Below, piece by piece: positions 1-11,964 of a stretch of DNA of 64,000 bases. Position 1 is the stretch's first letter, and each line of letters starts with the position of its first letter. The position numbers were made by a program, and so were the translations under genes. Below the pieces are notes generated by a model. It searched no databases and was not told the DNA's origin. It saw only the letters and a program-made list of their open reading frames with translations. The stretch comes from Rhizopus arrhizus (Eukaryota; Mucoromycota; Mucoromycetes; Mucorales; Rhizopodaceae): contig JAKZZE010000009.1 of NCBI GenBank assembly GCA_024220505.1, forward strand, positions 134,001 to 198,000, written 5' to 3'.

Positions 1-234
1 GCTTTATAATCCATTTCTGTGTATTAATAGTATACTTATTTTCTTGCTTTCAAAAATAATTGTAAAACTGCTCAACAAATCTCAGGCATTTCTTTTTATA
101 AATACTGTATTTTTTTTTTTGTGTATAAACAAGTATCCCTGTTCAGGTCCTTGTCTTGAAAACAAAATTTGATCTCCGCTGTCTTCTCTTGTGTCAAAGA
201 GTGCCTGGTCGTTTTTTTTTTTAAACCTGTCAAA

Positions 235-1735
235 ATGCTTCGAACAGTATTCCAAGTTAGTCGAACCAGTAATCTCAGCAGAAGCGGTCATTGTGGTATA
301 TACAGTGTGTATAGAAGAGCATTTTACTCTACCACTTCAACTAGTGACTCAGGTATTTTGCCGTGTGCTTTTGTTCACTTTTTTATACTGATCTTGTCAT
401 TCAGCCAATTTTGTGGTTACAAAAGAAGAAACCATTATTGAAGGCAAGAAAATATCCCGCGACGACTGGACTAATGTCACGCCCACCGTACTTTCAAAAG
501 TTCACCGCAAACTTCACTTACAACCACAAAACCCCATTTCAATCATTCGTCAGCTTATTGAATCCAACTTTAAAGATTTTAAGACGTTCAACAACCTGAG
601 TCCAGTCGTGACAACCAAACAAAATTTTGACGACTTATACATTCCCCAAGACCATCCCAGTCGTAGCAAGTCTGATAATTATTATTTTAACAAGGATACT
701 GTCCTTCGTGCACACACCTCTGCTCATCAACTGGACGGCTTAGCCTCAGGGAGCGACCGCTTCTTGATCAGCGGTGATGTTTATCGTCGAGACGAGATTG
801 ATTCATCGCATTATCCTGTATTTCACCAAATCGAAGGGTTTTTCTATTTAGATGATGATGTCAATAAGATTTCTGCAGATCTTGCAAGAATTCAAACAAG
901 AGAGACACCTAATATTGAATTGGTGGATGACACGCTGATTAAACCAGAGAACCCAGTTCAAACATGTCACAACCCAGAAGCAGTCAATTTGATTACTGCA
1001 CACCTGAAGCATTCCATCAACTCAATGATCAGAAACTTGTTTGCAGATGAACCCAATTTAAAAGTAAGATGGATTGATGCTTATTTCCCTTTCACAAGTC
1101 CTAGTTGGGAAGTAGAAATTTTGTATAAAGGAGAATGGTTAGAAGTGCTTGGTTGTGGTGTTGTAAATCAAAAGATTATGAATCAAGCAGGATTAAATGA
1201 CAAGATTGGATGGGCATTTGGTATGGGACTTGAGCGATTGGCTATGGTCTTGTTTGGTATACCTGATATTCGATTGTTTTGGTCTGAAGACAGTCGATTC
1301 ATTGAACAGTTTACACCGGGAAAGATTAACAAATTTGTTCCTTTCTCTAAGTATCCACCTTGTATTAAAGATATCTCATTCTGGTTACCAGAAACACAAT
1401 GGAACGAAAATGATTTTTGTGAATTAGTAAGAGGAATCGCAGGTGATATTGTCGAAAATGTTTGCTTAGTAAGTAAAAACAGTCTGTTTGATAAAGCTCA
1501 TCATTAACGTTACTTTTGAAAAAAGATTGATGATTTCACTCATCCCAAAACAAAGAAACGTAGTCTGTGTTATCGTATTAACTACAGATCCATGGATAGG
1601 TAATAACAACGAAAACTTAATAAGTAAATATTAACCCTTACAATCTGTAGAAATGTAACAAATGAAGAAATTAATGAGATTCAAGAAAAGGTTCGATTTG
1701 TTGTACAGAAGGAATGTAATGTAGAACTCAGATAA
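235..1735 (+). CDS. FARS2/MSF1: Mitochondrial phenylalanyl-tRNA synthetase
   Basis: Monomeric mitochondrial enzyme that charges tRNA-Phe. I read four exons: 235-352, 405-1468, 1526-1599 and 1651-1735, giving about 446 residues (human FARS2 is about 450). The N-terminus is Arg/Ser/Thr-rich without acidic residues, which suits a mitochondrial presequence. The class II aminoacyl-tRNA synthetase core is clear, with motif 2 reading GDVYRRDEIDSSHYPVFHQI and motif 3 around GWAFGMGLERLAM. The anticodon-binding FDX-ACB domain starts at PFSKYPPCIKDISFWLP. A naive reading stops at 1507, but a 57-bp intron (gtaagt to an AAG acceptor at 1525) restores the conserved IDDFTHPKTKKRSLCYR segment, and a second intron restores the rest of the ACB domain. 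Identity is secure. The last two exons rest on homology and phase. Confidence 0.93.
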
Positions 1736-1963
1736 ATAAATAAGTATAATTTCATTGGTTAGAGCATCAAAGCATAGGAATGATTATTATAATTCTCTTT
1801 TTATATTCCAAATGGATTTATATTCAAAGTGAAGTACATGTATGCCTAGCACATCTATTTGATACTTGTACTTTTATAAAAACAGAAAGACTTTATTATA
1901 TCTGCCATCTCTATATTTTTATATTTAGAAAAGGAATATAATTTATCAAAAGACAATTAAAAT

Positions 1964-3059
1964 ATGAGCACAACTAATCAAGTAAATCAAAACAAATGGC
2001 AATCTATGTCTTCGCCACCTACAAGCAATGGGATATTGGCCCTTTCCTGCTCATACAATAATCCCAATGCTCAAAAAAACACAAACGATAATATTCAAGC
2101 AGACACAAATAGGCAATCAGCAACGAAGGATAATATGAAATCATCAACCAAAACCGCTGAAAGCCCCAATCACTCAAGCATGCCTACAAAAAAAGATGAT
2201 TTTGAAATACAAGAACAATCAGAGCTATTTAGTACTTGTAAGGGTCTATGGCCTGAATATCAGGCATTAGGAGATGTTTGCCATGATAACATCATAAAAC
2301 TGAGCAATAGGTTAAAGTTGCATCTTGCACAAGGAGAGTACGAAATGATTGTAGATACGGATCCAAGTCATGAACTCTATGGTCTATTTGAACAAGACTT
2401 CACGACCACCAAGTCACCAGAGCATTCTAATGACCCTGTACTTTCTTCTAAACGAACAAAGTCAGTTTTGTCTGTCGTGGGAAACAGAAGGAACCTGACT
2501 GCTAGAGACAGAAAGTCACCTGGAGCGACTGCTGTCCAGAGCAAAGAGCCCTCCTTTCCTTCAAAGCCATGGAAAAGAGCGCCAAAACGTCCTCAAAGAA
2601 TCCAAAGTAAACCAATAGGATCATCGCACACACAATCAACCTCCTCAAAGACGCCGATTAAATCACAGAGTGACCTTCGAAAAAAAGGATTCCCTTCTGC
2701 TATTCCTCCAGATGGTATGTTTCCTGTTGAACACAAATAGAAATTAAAATACAAAATGCTTTTGGTTATTAGGAAAACGATTCTTCCTTTGCAAGCCATG
2801 CAACAAACAATACAAGAATAGAAATGGTCTTATGTATCATTTACAAAGATGCAAAAAAAGTGGACCGTTCAGCAAACGAGAAGATCAAGAGACATTACCG
2901 ACGACTAGAGCAGTCTTGATTGAAGAAAACAAAGATGAATTGCTGCTGCAGGAATTTGATTTTATTGAAAAATTGCTTGATAAAGATGCTCTTAGTAACC
3001 TGCAAAGTTCAAGCTTGGTCTTTACCTCTTCAGTAGATGAGCTTTACAACTTATTTTGA
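1964..3059 (+). CDS. Zinc-finger protein of unknown function
   Basis: Two exons, 1964-2714 and 2773-3059, joined by a phase-1 gtatgt-tattag intron, give about 345 residues. The first 70 residues are Ser/Thr/Asn-rich and probably disordered. A more ordered stretch follows around ELFSTCKGLWPEYQALGDVC. Next comes a basic, Pro/Ser-rich region. The intron joins directly into FLCKPCNKQYKNRNGLMYHL, which looks like a single C2H2/C2HC zinc finger (Cys-x2-Cys, then His and Cys). The C-terminus is acidic and leucine-rich (EEN..LLLQEFDFIEKLL), like an activation or interaction segment. I expect a nuclear regulator but do not recognise the family beyond the finger. The gene lies 228 bp downstream of the synthetase, on the same strand. 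Confidence 0.75.
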
Positions 3060-3353
3060 TCTAAAAGTCACTAAAACATAATTGATATGGCATTAATAGG
3101 CTTTTATTCATAGATGGTTAATGACAACTACCAATAAAAATAAATCATTCAGTCAGCGTAATTCATATTATTCCTTACATCACAATCCACATCGTCTCCT
3201 CCCGCCCCGCCCTTTTTATTTTATGAGCAAAGAAGTCAAGCAATATTATCAGTTTATCTAGAATGCCAAGCTTTTTTTTCCCTTTAATCTATTGAATACC
3301 CTTCTCTCCATTAATCTATGCACCATATTCTCTTCATAATAATTTTTTTAAAG

Positions 3354-3388
<35 letters not shown>

Positions 3389-4647
3389 ATAGAATATCAT
3401 ATTCACCATGAAGTTTCTTAAGCTGTAACTCTGTAATAGAGAGTAGGTCATTACGATACCTATTTTAGATGCTGAAATATTCATGCCTGATGTTTAAGCG
3501 TGTATGTGAGGAATACGAGCGACTAAAAGTTTCTTTGTAACTTCGATTCAATTTATTTATGCTGACACAGTGGACAGACAACACTAGGTAATCAGTGATT
3601 GCTGTAGTTTTATGTTGAATTGTATTGTCTCTGGCGACGTTCATATTTACACTATATGATTCGCAGACAACATCCTATGGTTCATATCGATGTTGTGCTC
3701 TTTAACGTTTCTAATTTGAACTGGCCAACAAAAGAAGGTGGAGTGAAAGCAAAGACAGCTAAATCATAGCCACCTGCATTTGGAATTACAAACTGTGCAT
3801 TGAGAATTAAACTATTTTTGTTGTATTCAGTATTGTTTTGTCTTTGAATAAACGAAGCCTTTTGTAATCAGCACAACAAAAGATTAAGTAATCATTATTG
3901 GCGTTAGAAGAAGCTGGACAGTTGTGCGGATTGGATGGGAAATGAAAAGCATATTATTTTATGATGAATTATTTTCAGATTAATAAATATACAGCAATAT
4001 TTATAGTGACATTACACGTATATCTTTAATTGAAGAGATATATTGACACTTTGGTTATCCTGACCGGATGTAGGAAAAGGTTTAGAATATATTAATCCGT
4101 TTGCCATACAAGGATCTTACTTGCTACTGTTTAGCACATTGGTTATATTCATGTTATACAGGTTTAGAAATATGAATGCACCAGATCCTGAATCTTATTT
4201 TGAAAATCAAGAAGCTGTGGATCGTACAGAGCATAGAAAAGGGTTTCATCATCTTGCAACTAATGTAGATGAAGGGAAAAAAAGTTTTGTCCTTGTGGAA
4301 TATGATAAAAATTTAAATGTTTTAGTCTGCTTCCATTTACTTGATGTCTTTCATGTGGATAAATAAAGCAAAAAAAAAAAAAAAAAGCCTGAATATAAAA
4401 TGTACGAGTTAGTGTTATGCATTATCATGAGCCAATCTCTTTTTTATTATTATTTTTATAAGCAAAGTCATAACATATAATTGCAAATATAATTCAATGA
4501 TTCACAACCTTTGCTGTAGTTCTACATCAAAAATATAGAGCAATAAATTCACAGAATATTTGTATGTAATACGGAGATGTGTGTATACATTATTGAAAAG
4601 GCGTGCTTATTTTACTTTTTTATTTGTGCATAAAAATAGATGAACAG

Positions 4648-4678
<31 letters not shown>

Positions 4679-5608
4679 GAATGGTTGTACCACAAACCAT
4701 AAAAAATGCTGTATCTTCAAGTTACTCATTCAAATAAAAATAATGCAGACCAAAGATAACAATACAATCAGATCCACATAAATATTATGAAGATAGTATA
4801 AGAAGGGGTGAATATTCTGTTTCAAGCATTGCCGATCAACTATTTGAATTCAATTCATACCAAGTTCTTGATCATTTCGTCTGCTCTCTTTTAGACCAAA
4901 CAAGAAGAGATTGTAAAGATTAGTGGGGAAGGGGAAATATGGATGTGTGTTTATTAAAGATGACATATTCTGTTCTAATGAATGTCATTACACACAAAGG
5001 TTGGTTTAAACAACATGATCAATTGCTTATAATTCACAGAGACGATAAAGATGGATAGACGAGCTGGTTACTGGGTTTGTTGAAACACATTTTTTTTTTT
5101 TTTTTTTGCATTCAGAACTTGATTCATAATCTATTCTGATGCAAACGAGATGCATCCAGGTTTAGATTCTCTTAAGAAAAAAGTAAGGAGAACAGAGTTT
5201 TCTTTTGATGGACAAAGAGGAAATAAGGACCGATTGAAAAATAAAGGTATTTTGTTTAATAAATGGACAATGTGAATACATATTTGTGTAATCTGAAAAG
5301 CAAAAAAAGGGATCATAATTTCATATAATGCCTTGTTGTATCACCCTTAAATCCTTCCTATTCTCTTGCATGCTCCGAAATGTGTTGTGACCAAAGAAAA
5401 TAAGAGATTTTGAAGCGTTGTTTATTAACAAGGTCTTTTGTTGATATATTTCCCCTTAATCCTTACTGTGACCTACAGATGTACATGACGATCTAATATG
5501 CGAGTAGACTATCGGAAGTAGAATCAGAGGTTCAATTTGGGATCATCCTTGTCAAAACTATTTGAAGCCAATCTTAGACTTTTTACCTTCTCTTTTCTTT
5601 ATCATTTC
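3060..5608. other. Gene-poor AT-rich spacer
   Basis: About 2.5 kb without a convincing gene. It contains a 32-base A run at 3354-3385, further A or T runs near 4370, 4648 and 5090, and short open frames. The only frame with protein-like composition is at 4074-4366 and is listed separately. No RNA gene, transposase or clear inverted repeat was seen. Confidence 0.6.
4074..4366 (+). pseudogene. Possible gene fragment with membrane segment
   Basis: An open frame of about 97 codons without an early ATG. It reads as one hydrophobic segment (YLLLFSTLVIFMLYRF), then the polar, protein-like run APDPESYFENQEAVDRTEHR and a hydrophilic tail ending in a normal stop. It could be the last exon of an unrecognised small membrane protein or a gene relic. 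No matching upstream exon was found between 3400 and 4070. I do not recognise the family. Confidence 0.25.
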
Positions 5609-7049
5609 ATGTCTAGCACATTGCAAATTTTAGATCAAGACAAGCTCTGTAAAGAGACACCTTCTTCATCTGATATCGAAATCAATAATACCTTGACTCA
5701 AGATGAATTACCACCAAAAAAGAATTTGTTTCAAAAAACAAGAGATTTCATCTATCCCATCTTCTTGCGATATTGGTTCTTGCTCGGACTCGGTATCGTC
5801 ATCGGTCTCGCCTGGGCATTCCCTCAGGTGGGCAAGAGTCGTGGTGACATACAAGCTCAATACACTGTCAAGTGGGGTGCGGTGATTGTGATCTTTTTGC
5901 TGTCAGGATTAGGATTGGAAGTGAGTGTGATGTTAAAGACAATCATGCGTTGGCGACTTCATTTGGTAGTTCAAGTCATCAATTTTGGATTGATGCCCTT
6001 TGTGATGTATGGTATCGTTCGATTCTTTATTGCTGTTCATGCTGACTTGGGTCATTCGGTTTATAAAGGTTGGATGATTGCTTTATCAACCAGTACGACC
6101 GTTTCTTCCAATTCGATCATGACGAGAAATGCAAGTGGAAATGATGGGGCTGGTAAGAAGAAGATTTAAAAACAAAAAAAAAACAAATGGGGACAAATAT
6201 TGATTGTTATTTTACATTGTACAGCTTTGTTTAATGCTGCATTAGGAAATGTCTTGGGTATCTTTATCTCACCAGCACTCATGACAGGTAAAACAGTGAG
6301 CTATCAAACTCTTTGATTGACATATCCTAGCCTTTCAAAATGATCCACTCGTGTTTGAACCTGGTACACCAAGAGGAAATCCTGATTATCTAAATGTGTT
6401 GAAGAATTTGGGATTGACTGTACTTTTGCCTCTTGTGGTCGGACAAGTGATTCGATATCTGTTTTCTGCCAAAGTGAAATACATTGCAGCCAAACTCAGA
6501 TTTCCTATCCTAAACAGTCTTGCTTTGTTATGTCTGGTCTGGTCTGTGTTTTGTGATGGTGTGGCAAGTGATGCGTTTCATAGGACGAGTGGATTAGATA
6601 TAGTGGCTATTATCTTTATGGATATTTTTATGTATCTCTTTGGATGTTTTGTTTGTTTGTTTGTAGCTCGATTACCTTGGCCAACGAAAAAGGTACCAAA
6701 ATGGGTCTTGAGATGGAGATTCTCAAAACAGGATTCGGTGGCAATCATGGTAAGTGAAGAATGATTTGAATCTTTATTTAACCAAAATATAGTATTGTGG
6801 AGCGACCAAGACGGTTTCTATGGGTATTCCACTGATCAATGTATTGTATTCTAGTAGTAGTTATGGTATCGTCGGTCTCTTGTCTCTTCCTTTACTCATG
6901 TATCATATTTGCCAGTAAGTAATTATGAATCCCAAAAGAATCATTTTCTTATGTTTCAAATCAGATTATTTCTTGGAAACTTTCAAGTGGGTCTCCTCAA
7001 GAAATGGGTTGAAAAAGGAGAAAGAGAAGAAGGATTACCAACCAATTAA
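5609..7049 (+). CDS. RCH1: SLC10A7/Rch1-type transporter
   Basis: Member of the bile acid:sodium symporter superfamily, closest to animal SLC10A7 and yeast Rch1. Those proteins restrain calcium entry at the plasma membrane. Five exons (5609-6152, 6225-6287, 6331-6749, 6793-6914, 6965-7049) give about 410 residues. A polar N-terminal tail of about 55 residues precedes FIYPIFLRYWFLLGLGIVIG and roughly ten hydrophobic segments. Family landmarks are STTVSSNSIMTRNASGND and the YCGATKTVSMGIPLI loop. The ATG at 5609 was chosen because the open frame upstream lacks an ATG. All four introns are phase-consistent and 43-78 bp long. Transport specificity is inferred from the family only. Confidence 0.9.
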
Positions 7050-7275
7050 TCAAAAACTATAAACTAATCATAATCTCTGTATTTTTATATTAAAAACAGT
7101 TAAATTATTAATTAAACTGATGTCTACCCTCATCAAACACAGTCTATATTATAATTACATAATGCATTTAGGTTCACAAGATCAACCCATGTAACACAAA
7201 AATGCATTTTAAACAATAAAAGTAACAAAAAATGAACTATTCTACTCTCCCAATCCGCTCTCTTTTCTTTGTTTT

Positions 7276-7308
<33 letters not shown>

Positions 7309-7456
7309 CCTTTGCTTCTGATTGAATTCCTTTTTTTTTTTTTCTTCTTCTACACGTGCGGAGTCACAGGTTCTATCAAAACAATTGCGCTTATTTAAAT
7401 TTATTTATTTTTTCTTCTTCTTCTTCTTCTTTCTTTGCTATCTCTTCTTTTCAAAT

Positions 7457-10122
7457 ATGGATAATAAAGAAAGGAAAATAAAATCTGGGTTTTACACTAT
7501 AGAATCCAATGCAAATAAACCATCCAAAATGCCTTATCATTTGGAAAAGAGGTTTAATCGGAACTTGAATTCGTCTTTCAGCACAGCCAAAGAGGTAGAA
7601 ATCAAGAGAGAAGCGATACTGCAAGAAAGAAGAAATAAATTGAATGAGAACTTTTTAAAAGTAAAGAAAAGAGCACAAGAAATGCAAGCACTTCGAGAAT
7701 ATCAAAATGATTTGTTATCAAAGTCCTTGGCTTTGGCTGAAAGTAACAGAAAGTTTCATATCGAACAAAGAAGAGCAGCTTCAAAAAAGATTTTGGAAAG
7801 AGCCAAACGAGTCGTACTTCAAAATCAACGTCGATCAAAAGAAGAACAAGGTAAGTCAAATCACTCAACTTTTCGTCTTTATCTCACATCCAACCGCAGA
7901 AAGACGTAAGGCTGAACTCGAAAGCAGGATTGAAAAGACAGAGGCCAGACGATTGGCTCATTTGAATCGTTATAAAAAGCAGCCAAAAGGTCTCATTCAG
8001 GAATCAACCGAGACGCATACTGTAAAAAAGTCTTCTTGGTCTGTTCTCTTGAAACTCTTTTATGAATTGAACTTGCCACTCTCTTCATCCTCCGATACTT
8101 GGTTATCCTTTCATGCCATCAGTCAATTGATTCATCAGGCCAAGGTCATTGTCGTCACCACCAAGGTACTCAATACGGCTCTGAAGCAAGCAGATGATAA
8201 GAGCAGTCGTCTTGATGCTCGTGTTCTCTTGACTTCCTATCTGGTTCTCATGTGTCCCAAAGAGATCTTTCAGAATGCAGAGGGTGAAGACGAAAAGGTA
8301 AGCGGAAGAGAAAGAGAGAGACCAAGAGACTGATTGAATCCAGTAGACATTACATCATTCTGCCAAGCACATGCTGCACTTGTTCGAGACCTGGTTAGAT
8401 ACCCACGGACGTCCTGGGGCGACCACGGCCCGAGTTTGCTTTGTGGAAGCATGGAATGAATACCGTGTCCGATTTGAAGCATGGAAATCAAGAGATCGTG
8501 AGGAACTGATGGAGAACACGATTGCTTATTATGTTCAACTGTCTACTTTGCGTCAGACGATGATTGCTGATCAAAACGGGGATCGATCCGTCGGTGATCA
8601 ACTTCAGCGTCAACTGGACCAGATCAAGCACCGATTAAGAAAATTGGGGGGTTCGGCCGCGCTCGAAAGTCTTCAGCGTGCTCTGGAGCATGTGTCAGCT
8701 TCGACCTCGACCGGCAGGAGAAATCAGGAGGCGAATGTCAAGCCACGTACACCGGTATTGGAAGAAGAGAAAGAAAAGGTCGGTAAGGATCAGCTCAGTC
8801 AATTCTTGGGCACCTACTCATCCTCCGCCAGAACCAATCTGCAGTTGGCCCATGAACTCGTCTTGAATCCAGAGTTTTCACTTGAAGCCTATGCCAGCAA
8901 GGACACACTCGAGAGTCAAGTCAGACAGACGGTCGAAAGAGCGTTCTTTGATCAGGTCAAGTCCGAGTGGGAATCTGGCCAGATGACATCCTGTGTGTTG
9001 GGTGTCATCAAGGACCTTAAACAGGTAAGATAATCCATCCCTGAATTGCTCACGAATGACTCAGTGATTCACTAGCGTCTCTTGTCTCTTGCTCAAACCG
9101 GTAGTAGTTTACATGAACGTATCGAACAAGAGATTGATTTGGTTCTGATTGAACAAGAAGTCAAACAGAATGTATTTGATTTGAAAAAGATGATTGATTA
9201 CCTATTGGACATCATGTCCAGTATGTGTGCCCCCGTACGTGATAGTGAGCTCGAAGCGATTCGTGAAAGAGAGCCAATAGAACAAATCAAGGACATCTTT
9301 CATCTTCTGGATCATATGGACCTCGACTTGGCCAATTTCAAATTGAGAGCCCTTCGACGTCCACTGATGAATATCGCAGTAGATTATGAACGTGAAAAGT
9401 TTGCAGAGATGCTGAACGATGGTACCATTCAACTCGTGAAGACCAAAGGATGGCTTTCAGAGAGTTGTCATAAACTCTGTCAGGTCGCTGCTCAAAGAAA
9501 TCCAGAAAAGATTCAAACCTATGCAAAACTCAGTCATGATGCGATCTTTGAAGACGCCTTTGTTTCACTCCTTCATCAGACTCGCCTCTTGACGGCCAGT
9601 GAGTTACCAGAGACCTTTCTGCTGGATACGAAACGGATGATTGAATTTCAAAATGAATTTCAAGCCATCACGATCGTCGCTGCTCTCTTGATGCTCGCTC
9701 GTAACTTTGGCAGGGCAAATGCTGAGGTGTTGTCTGGATTGGCAGTGAAATTATTTGGAATGTTGGAAGACAAGTCGACGTCGATAGATCATTTGGCAGT
9801 AGAAATTGAACGTACGGTGGGCAAGATACGAGCTGAAAGAAAGGAGATGATACGAAACATGGTCAACAAGACCCTGTCACACACAGACACTGTTTACTCT
9901 CTCTTGTCTCGGCGTGTTGCCTTGGTGATCAAGAGTACGTTACAAAACAAACGATTTGTGAGTGATGCGGTGATCACCTCTAATGGATTGGAACATGTAC
10001 ACAACAACCTTCAAGCACTCTCTCAACGTGTCTTGAAATTAGTTCAACATCATCGTCAGGTCTATGCAGTGTGGTATGACGAAATCATCCACTGCGCCTT
10101 ACAGAGTCACACAAATGAATAA
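7457..10122 (+). CDS. SOK1: Tcp11/Sok1 family protein
   Basis: Fungal T-complex protein 11 homologue. Yeast Sok1 is a high-copy suppressor in the cAMP/PKA pathway, and animal TCP11 proteins act in PKA-related signalling. Four exons (7457-7850, 7900-8297, 8347-9024, 9076-10122) give about 838 residues. The first 190 residues are highly charged and predicted coiled coil (many KREAILQERR-type heptads). The TCP11 domain fills the C-terminal half. Its hallmark segment MSSMCAPVRDSELEAIRE is followed by the helical run LDLANFKLRALRRPLMNIAV and YEREKF. The third intron acceptor must be CAGTAG rather than the first CAG, to avoid an in-frame stop. GC content rises in the central exons. The gene converges with its downstream neighbour, 161 bp apart. 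Confidence 0.88.
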
Positions 10123-10283
10123 ATAAAAATTTCCACTTTCATTAAATTATTTATTATACACAAAAGAGGGGGGGAGGAAATATATTTTTGAGGACATATA
10201 AAAACAAGGAGAGATGAAGTGAAGGAGAAGGAATATGAAAAGGAAAAAAAAAGGAGAGAGAGAGAGAGGGGGGGGGGAATAGT

Positions 10284-11613
10284 TTACAAGACATGACTTT
10301 TTTTTTCTAAAAGGAGGTCGGGTCCTTTCCATAAGTTGATCAAGACCGCGGTGACTAAGATGAGGATGAATCGACAGTAACGAGTGAAGGAAAGGGAGAG
10401 ATGACGAAGATGAGAAAAGAGTTGACCAAGAAAAGAGGTAGGTTTGGATGATGATTTTTGAGGTTGAGTGGGAGGTGAATAAGAAGGATAAAGATTGAAT
10501 TCTCTGTGATTGGTATTCTTTGGAAATAAATCTTCAATGTGTTCTTTATGCAACCTGACACGTACATCAGGCAAGACAGGGTTAAATGCATCATCAGCTG
10601 AATGAAATGATGCGAGATGGCGTTCGCTTAGTGGAAGATGAGAATAGGATTTTGTAGAGTGGGTCTTTGTGATTGAAAAATCCAATTCGTACATCAGACT
10701 GTGACTTGATGCGTAACTGACAGTAAGTTGTTGGTCATGAAAAGTAGAGAGGACATCACGATGCTCTTCAAGACGATCATTTAATTCCCTTACATGATCT
10801 GTTTGTTTCTCAAAGGCTTCTTGTAAGATCTTATAGTCTTGTTGTCTCATCTTCAATCGTTCAAACTCTGTTCGTAGACTGTTGAGGTCTTCAAGTGCCA
10901 CAGCCAATTTTTCTTGTACTGTTCTCTTTGATTTCTGAAGCAACTTGTTTTCCTTGTCTAATGCTTCCATCTTTATCCATACTTCTTCCAATAATATCAA
11001 ATCTTGTTTTCTTTGTTCTTTTAATTTCATTTCATATTTTCTATCCTCTCTTTTCTGACGAATTAAACAATGTTCTTCAAGTTCATGCACCTTTTGAGAT
11101 GCAACATCTAGACTGTATTGAAGTATTTCTATCTCTGTTTCTAATTTACGTTGATTTCTTTCATGATTTAATTCAGATTGTTCAAAGGCCTCTTTACTTT
11201 CCTCAAGCATCGATTGAATTTCTTCATTTTTACGTTCGAGTGATTCAATGATGGTATCATATGTTTTCTTGCTGGATAACAAATGAATCTCTTCTTTTTG
11301 ACTGGATGTATCTTGTAGTAGATGATCATAATCTTTCTTCAAATTTTGATTGTATTCTAATAATGACTGTCCAATTTCTGCAACAAGTACTAAATCTAAA
11401 TAAACATGTCAGCTTCATCTCATCCAACCCTAATCACTCACCTCTTTCTTTTTCACGAAGGGATTTATAAGCACTTTTCAATAAATCACCTAATTCACTT
11501 GTTGATTTCTCAGCTATCCATGAAGTACTAAAGATGGAAGAGATAGGTGAACAAGGTTCTTCAAAGTATTGATGTTTATCATTAATTCTTAATCTATTTT
11601 CTGAAGCAATCAT
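10284..11613 (-). CDS. CC1-box coiled-coil protein, tail-anchored
   Basis: Two exons on the minus strand (11442-11613, then 10284-11389) give about 425 residues. The junction creates KERVLVAEIGQSLLEYNQNL, which resembles the CC1 box/HAP1_N motif (AAxxG followed by SLL..N..L) of dynein cargo adaptors such as BICD, TRAK and Spindly. A long coiled coil of about 200 residues follows. A Ser/Pro-rich stretch then leads to a hydrophobic segment near the C-terminus (RFILILVTAVLINLW), which suggests tail anchoring in a membrane. The ATG at 11613 lies about 45 bp downstream of a TATA-like box. The first alanine of the AA pair is Val here. A dynein-adaptor role is inference. It could instead be an unrelated coiled-coil tether. 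Confidence 0.75.
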
Positions 11614-11656
11614 GAACAAAAAAGAAAAATAAGGGTTTGATGAAATAATGATTGAC

Positions 11657-11664
11657 TTTATATA
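11657..11664 (-). promoter_or_regulatory. TATA-like box
   Basis: TATATAAA on the minus strand, 44-51 bp upstream of the ATG at 11613. It sits inside the longer open frame that would otherwise extend the protein upstream, so it supports the shorter start. Confidence 0.45.
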
Positions 11665-11964
11665 AACAAGGATAGACTTCGGAGTTGATCCTAACAACAA
11701 ACATCACCGTTGTTCACTTTTGCTCCCCTCCCGCCCCCCCCCTCCTTGATTTTATTTATTTCCTTTTTCTTTTGTTTTCCATGTACAACCTCACACTTTT
11801 TCATCTGACCCGCTTATTTTTTTTTTTTGCTTCTTATTCATTATTCTATTTGATTTTAGAAAAGAAAAGTTGAGGGTTGGATTGGTTATGATTTGATTGC
11901 CAAGTGGTCCTTTGACGATATAACTAATAGAAATAAGTAAATAATCAAGACAATGTTTTGTTAT

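Noticed and set aside
7322..7456. Upstream extension of the Tcp11/Sok1 protein
   Set aside because: It translates T-rich promoter sequence into Phe/Ser runs. The ATG at 7457 starts the charged, protein-like region.
11614..11700. Longer N-terminus for the CC1-box protein
   Set aside because: The extra codons overlap a TATA-like box and have no conserved character. The in-frame ATG at 11613 fits better.
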